A stretch of DNA of 64,000 nucleotides, taken from NCBI RefSeq assembly GCF_030323025.1, contig NZ_CP097329.1, forward strand, positions 1,643,001 through 1,707,000. Direction: 5' to 3'. The position numbers and the translations under genes were made by a program. Below the pieces are notes generated by a model. The model was not told where the DNA came from. It did no database searches and saw nothing but the letters and a program-made list of their open reading frames with translations. Shown in pieces: positions 61,246 through 64,000 of the stretch (the stretch's first letter is position 1; the number at the start of each line of letters is the position of its first letter). This stretch comes from Pseudanabaena mucicola str. Chao 1806. Its GTDB lineage: Bacteria; Cyanobacteriota; Cyanobacteriia; Pseudanabaenales; Pseudanabaenaceae.

Positions 61246-61851
61246 CTACAGATCCTCCGTTTTAAACTCGCTATAGCCCTCATAGTAATAACTCACATCA
61301 ATCCCCTTCATAAACAGAGCGCGATCATCAATTTGATCAGTCAGCGCATTTTGCAGCAACACCTTAATTTCCACATCCTTCACCACACTGCGCTGCATCG
61401 CCGAAAGATAATCATCCTTATCTACCAGATTCCAATCTATAACCTGCTTGATTTCTTTTTTGAGCATCAAGTCTAGCCAAATGCGAGTAGCGCGTCCATT
61501 ACCCTCACGGAAAGGATGAGCCACATTCATCTCCACATATTTTTCAATAATCTGATCAAAATTCCCTTGTAGCATTGTGTCGATATATTCCAGAGAGGCT
61601 TTCAGATACATCACTGGCGCAAAACGGAAATTACCCTTAGAGATATTCACCTCGCGGACTTTACCAGCAAAGTTATAAATATCGCCAAACAGGTAGGCAT
61701 GAATGAAAGCCAGCCCCTTGAACGTGCCAACTTCTGCCTTATCAATATCACCAGAGTCAAAAAGCTGCTTTGCCTTTTGTTTACTGATTTTTTCCTCAGC
61801 CTTAGCCAGATCTACCTGATTGGTAATGTTTAATTTATTCTCCATTGTCAT
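61246..61851 (-). CDS. fic: Fic-domain AMP transferase
   Basis: A 201-residue Fic protein with the catalytic H112-PFREGNGR-120 followed by A-T-R123 ('[14 protein letters not shown]'). '[20 protein letters not shown]' and 'KGNFRFAPV' (the flap) are present. No (S/T)xxxE(G/N) inhibitory helix is seen, so inhibition may come from a partner or be absent. Its start overlaps the hsdM stop by 4 bp (ATGA), so it is translated with the RM system. It modifies target proteins by AMPylation (family knowledge). Confidence 0.9.
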   Translation of the reverse strand: MTMENKLNITNQVDLAKAEEKISKQKAKQLFDSGDIDKAEVGTFKGLAFIHAYLFGDIYNFAGKVREVNISKGNFRFAPVMYLKASLEYIDTMLQGNFDQIIEKYVEMNVAHPFREGNGRATRIWLDLMLKKEIKQVIDWNLVDKDDYLSAMQRSVVKDVEIKVLLQNALTDQIDDRALFMKGIDVSYYYEGYSEFKTEDL

Positions 61852-63398
61852 GGGGCTTCTCCCTCAATCTCCGCCACGATCGCATCAATCTCAGCCCGCA
61901 AGCGATCTATATTCGCAACAGTGGTTTTTAACTTAGCATTCAGAGCATTAATATTCACCACCTCCCGCGTATCCTCAGATTTCACATAGCTACTAACTGA
62001 GAGATTGTAATCATTCGCCGCAATCGCTTCAAAAGGTACTGATCGCGCAAAGTGATCAACATTTTTCTTGCTCTCAAACACCCCCATAATTTCTGCAATA
62101 TGCTCATCCGTCAGGGTGTTATTATTCGTTTCCTTTTTAAACAAACCACTTGCATCTATAAACTGGGTAGCAGTATCGGGCTTGTGCTTTGATAACACCA
62201 AAATCGTCACCGCGATGCTAGTCCCAAAAAATAAATTAGGCGCAAGGGCAATCACCGTTTCTACATAGTTGTTATCCACCAAATACTTTCTAATTTTGGC
62301 TTCTGCCCCACCACGATAAAAAATACCAGGGAAACAGACGATCGCCGCCCTTCCCCTGCTCGATAAATAACTCAAGCAATGCAAAACAAACGCAAAGTCA
62401 GCCTTAGACTTCGGTGCAAGTACACCAGCAGGGGCAAAGCGATCGTCGTTAATCAGCGTCGGATCATCACTACCTTTCCATTTCACCGAATAGGGCGGAT
62501 TAGAAACGATCGCATCAAACGGCTTTTCATCCCCAAAATGCGGGTCGGTCAGCGTGTTGCCCAACTGCATATTGAACTTGTCGTAGTTGATATTATGCAA
62601 AAACATATTCATCCGCGCCAAGTTATAAGTCGTGTGGTTAATCTCCTGCCCATAAAAACCGTCTTCAATGAGGTGAGCATCAAAATGCTTTTTGGCTTGC
62701 AAGAGCAGCGAACCTGAACCACAGGCTGGGTCATAAATTTTATTGACACTGGTTTGCTGGTGCATCGCAAGCTGGGCAATCAACCGAGAGACATGCTGCG
62801 GCGTAAAAAACTCGCCCCCCGATTTACCCGCATTCGCCGCATAGTTAGAGATCAAAAACTCATAGGCATCGCCAAATAAATCGATATGACTAGAATCAAA
62901 ATCACCAAAATCCAACCCTGCTACCCCTTTAAGTACCGCAGCCAAGCGTTGATTTTTTTCTGGAACCGTGTTGCCAAGGCGGTTGCTAGTGGTGTCAAAA
63001 TCGGCAAACAGTCCCTTGATATCCCTCTCAGAAGGGTAGCCATTTGCCGAGCTTTCGATCGCTGTGAAAATTGCTGCTAGATCAGTATTTAGTCTTTCAT
63101 TCTTGTTGGCACTCGCGGCAACGTTGGCAAACAACTGACTAGGGTAAATAAAATAGCCTTTAGTTTTAATAGCATCATCTTTGATGTCGTCAGTAATGAC
63201 ACTATCAGGTAGTTCGGCATAGTGGATACTGTCATCATCCGCCTCGATGTAGCTGGCAAAGTTTTCACTGATAAAGCGATAAAACAGCGTGCCTAATACA
63301 TATTGCTTGAAATCCCAGCCATCGACTGAGCCACGCACATCATTAGCAATTTGCCAGATTTGGCGTTGTAGTGCAGCGCGTTGTTGGGTACTCGTCAT
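61848..63398 (-). CDS. hsdM: Type I RM methyltransferase subunit (HsdM)
   Basis: A 516-residue N6-adenine MTase: motif I '[20 protein letters not shown]' at about 219-238 (SAM binding), motif IV '[20 protein letters not shown]' at about 295-314 (N-P-P-Y catalytic loop). The N-terminal helical part ('[20 protein letters not shown]') binds HsdS. Length close to EcoR124I HsdM. First gene of the operon; no strong promoter is evident in the 600-bp gap upstream, which holds no gene. Confidence 0.95.
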   Translation of the reverse strand: MTSTQQRAALQRQIWQIANDVRGSVDGWDFKQYVLGTLFYRFISENFASYIEADDDSIHYAELPDSVITDDIKDDAIKTKGYFIYPSQLFANVAASANKNERLNTDLAAIFTAIESSANGYPSERDIKGLFADFDTTSNRLGNTVPEKNQRLAAVLKGVAGLDFGDFDSSHIDLFGDAYEFLISNYAANAGKSGGEFFTPQHVSRLIAQLAMHQQTSVNKIYDPACGSGSLLLQAKKHFDAHLIEDGFYGQEINHTTYNLARMNMFLHNINYDKFNMQLGNTLTDPHFGDEKPFDAIVSNPPYSVKWKGSDDPTLINDDRFAPAGVLAPKSKADFAFVLHCLSYLSSRGRAAIVCFPGIFYRGGAEAKIRKYLVDNNYVETVIALAPNLFFGTSIAVTILVLSKHKPDTATQFIDASGLFKKETNNNTLTDEHIAEIMGVFESKKNVDHFARSVPFEAIAANDYNLSVSSYVKSEDTREVVNINALNAKLKTTVANIDRLRAEIDAIVAEIEGEAP

Positions 63399-63834
63399 TA
63401 TGAAAATTCTGACTCAATAAGTTCTGATTAATGGTCAGTGTGACCTTGGTTGCGTATTTTAACAAGTAGAGAGATTGCAATCTCATCTAGTCGCTTGTGA
63501 TCTGGGTATGGTGCTATATACGACCATATCAGAGCTAGAAGCATTCAAAGTATTTGCCGAAAATTGATAAGCAGTTACCCTAAAACCCACGTTCCGCTCT
63601 TATTTTACTGAAAAAAGTATTTAGAAAACAAATCCTTACACAATCAGTGTTTTGAGCTTTAATCGCAAAAATATCACTGTCTTAATACTTGAAATAATTA
63701 TGCACTAATAGAAATCACTGTCATTAATTTTCCAGAAAATCGCTGAAACCCTCATTGTCTCGTTTTAAATACTTTTAGGCTTCCATTACGAGCGGAATGT
63801 GGGCTAAAACATAAGCTCTTTACAGAGCTTTAAC

Positions 63835-63985
63835 TAACTTCAGTTCGGGTTAAGCTGGTAAATTTTAAAAGCCTAAGAGTAAAAGCCTTGCTAAGCAAGG
63901 CTTTTACTCTTTTGGGCTTTGAGAGAGGGTTTGCTACGCAAACCCTCTCTCAAAGCCTGTTTCAAATTATCCCGAACTCGCGTTA
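63835..63985 (-). repeat. MITE-like palindromic repeat, family A copy 2 (inverted)
   Basis: The same element as 28135-28283 in the opposite orientation: TAACTTCAGTTCGGGTTAAG at the left, TTATCCCGAACTCGCGTTA at the right, with the AGTAAAAGCCTTGC and GAGAGAGGGTTTGC hairpins inside. 63399-63834 has no gene; AAGCTCTTTACAGAGCTT at about 63813 is a small hairpin. Confidence 0.85.
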
Positions 63986-64000
63986 ACTAGAAATAAGTAG

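Overview
The window looks like a filamentous, non-heterocystous cyanobacterial chromosome, possibly Pseudanabaena-like; the genus is a guess. Evidence for a cyanobacterium: the HIP1 palindrome GCGATCGC and its variants are very dense, and the core genes fit (cyanobacterial FtsH, TamB/DUF490, DUF3352, NAD kinase and a membrane protein with an acidic low-complexity tail). No tRNA, rRNA or CRISPR array was recognised.

Left island (1 to about 18.1 kb). This is a dense accessory array of small two-gene toxin-antitoxin (TA) modules: DUF6516/TumE-type, PBECR-like plus DUF2283, Phd/RelE, PIN/VapC (two), YefM/YoeB (two) and Phd/ParE, with orphan DUF433 genes. It also holds larger defence genes: a UvrD-like helicase split by an insertion sequence, an ApeA-type HEPN protein, and an AAA ATPase plus TOPRIM-like pair. 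Ten same-orientation minisatellite arrays separate the modules; they alternate GCGATCGC and GCGATCGG with a period of about 57 bp. Several modules are duplicated, and some copies are decaying through frameshifts, internal deletions or truncated partners.

Core block (18.4 to 50.5 kb). Mostly housekeeping genes: NAD kinase, a pentapeptide-repeat membrane protein, glycosyltransferases (GT39-like and GT9), a SPOR-like secreted protein, a YgjP-type metallopeptidase, DUF3352, FtsH, a YfiH/LACC1-type protein, PotA and PotD, an ABC-2-like permease, class I lysyl-tRNA synthetase, a 1705-residue TamB-like protein, DAHP synthase, a peroxiredoxin-like protein, an NAD-dependent epimerase and a broken pilin-like gene. 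It also carries transposon remnants and at least three MITE-like palindromic repeat families.

Right island (51.2 to 63.4 kb). A TnpB-only IS605-group element is followed by a type I restriction-modification locus, all on the minus strand, in the order hsdM, fic, papain-fold toxin, small partner, hsdS, DUF1016 nuclease, AAA15 ATPase, DUF4276 and hsdR. Many junctions are ATGA overlaps. HsdS has an EcoR124-style TAEL repeat in its central spacer, and hsdS fragments lie on both sides of the intact gene, suggesting that specificity can change by recombination. The window ends in an inverted copy of the repeat that also splits the terminator after the DUF3352 gene near 28.2 kb.
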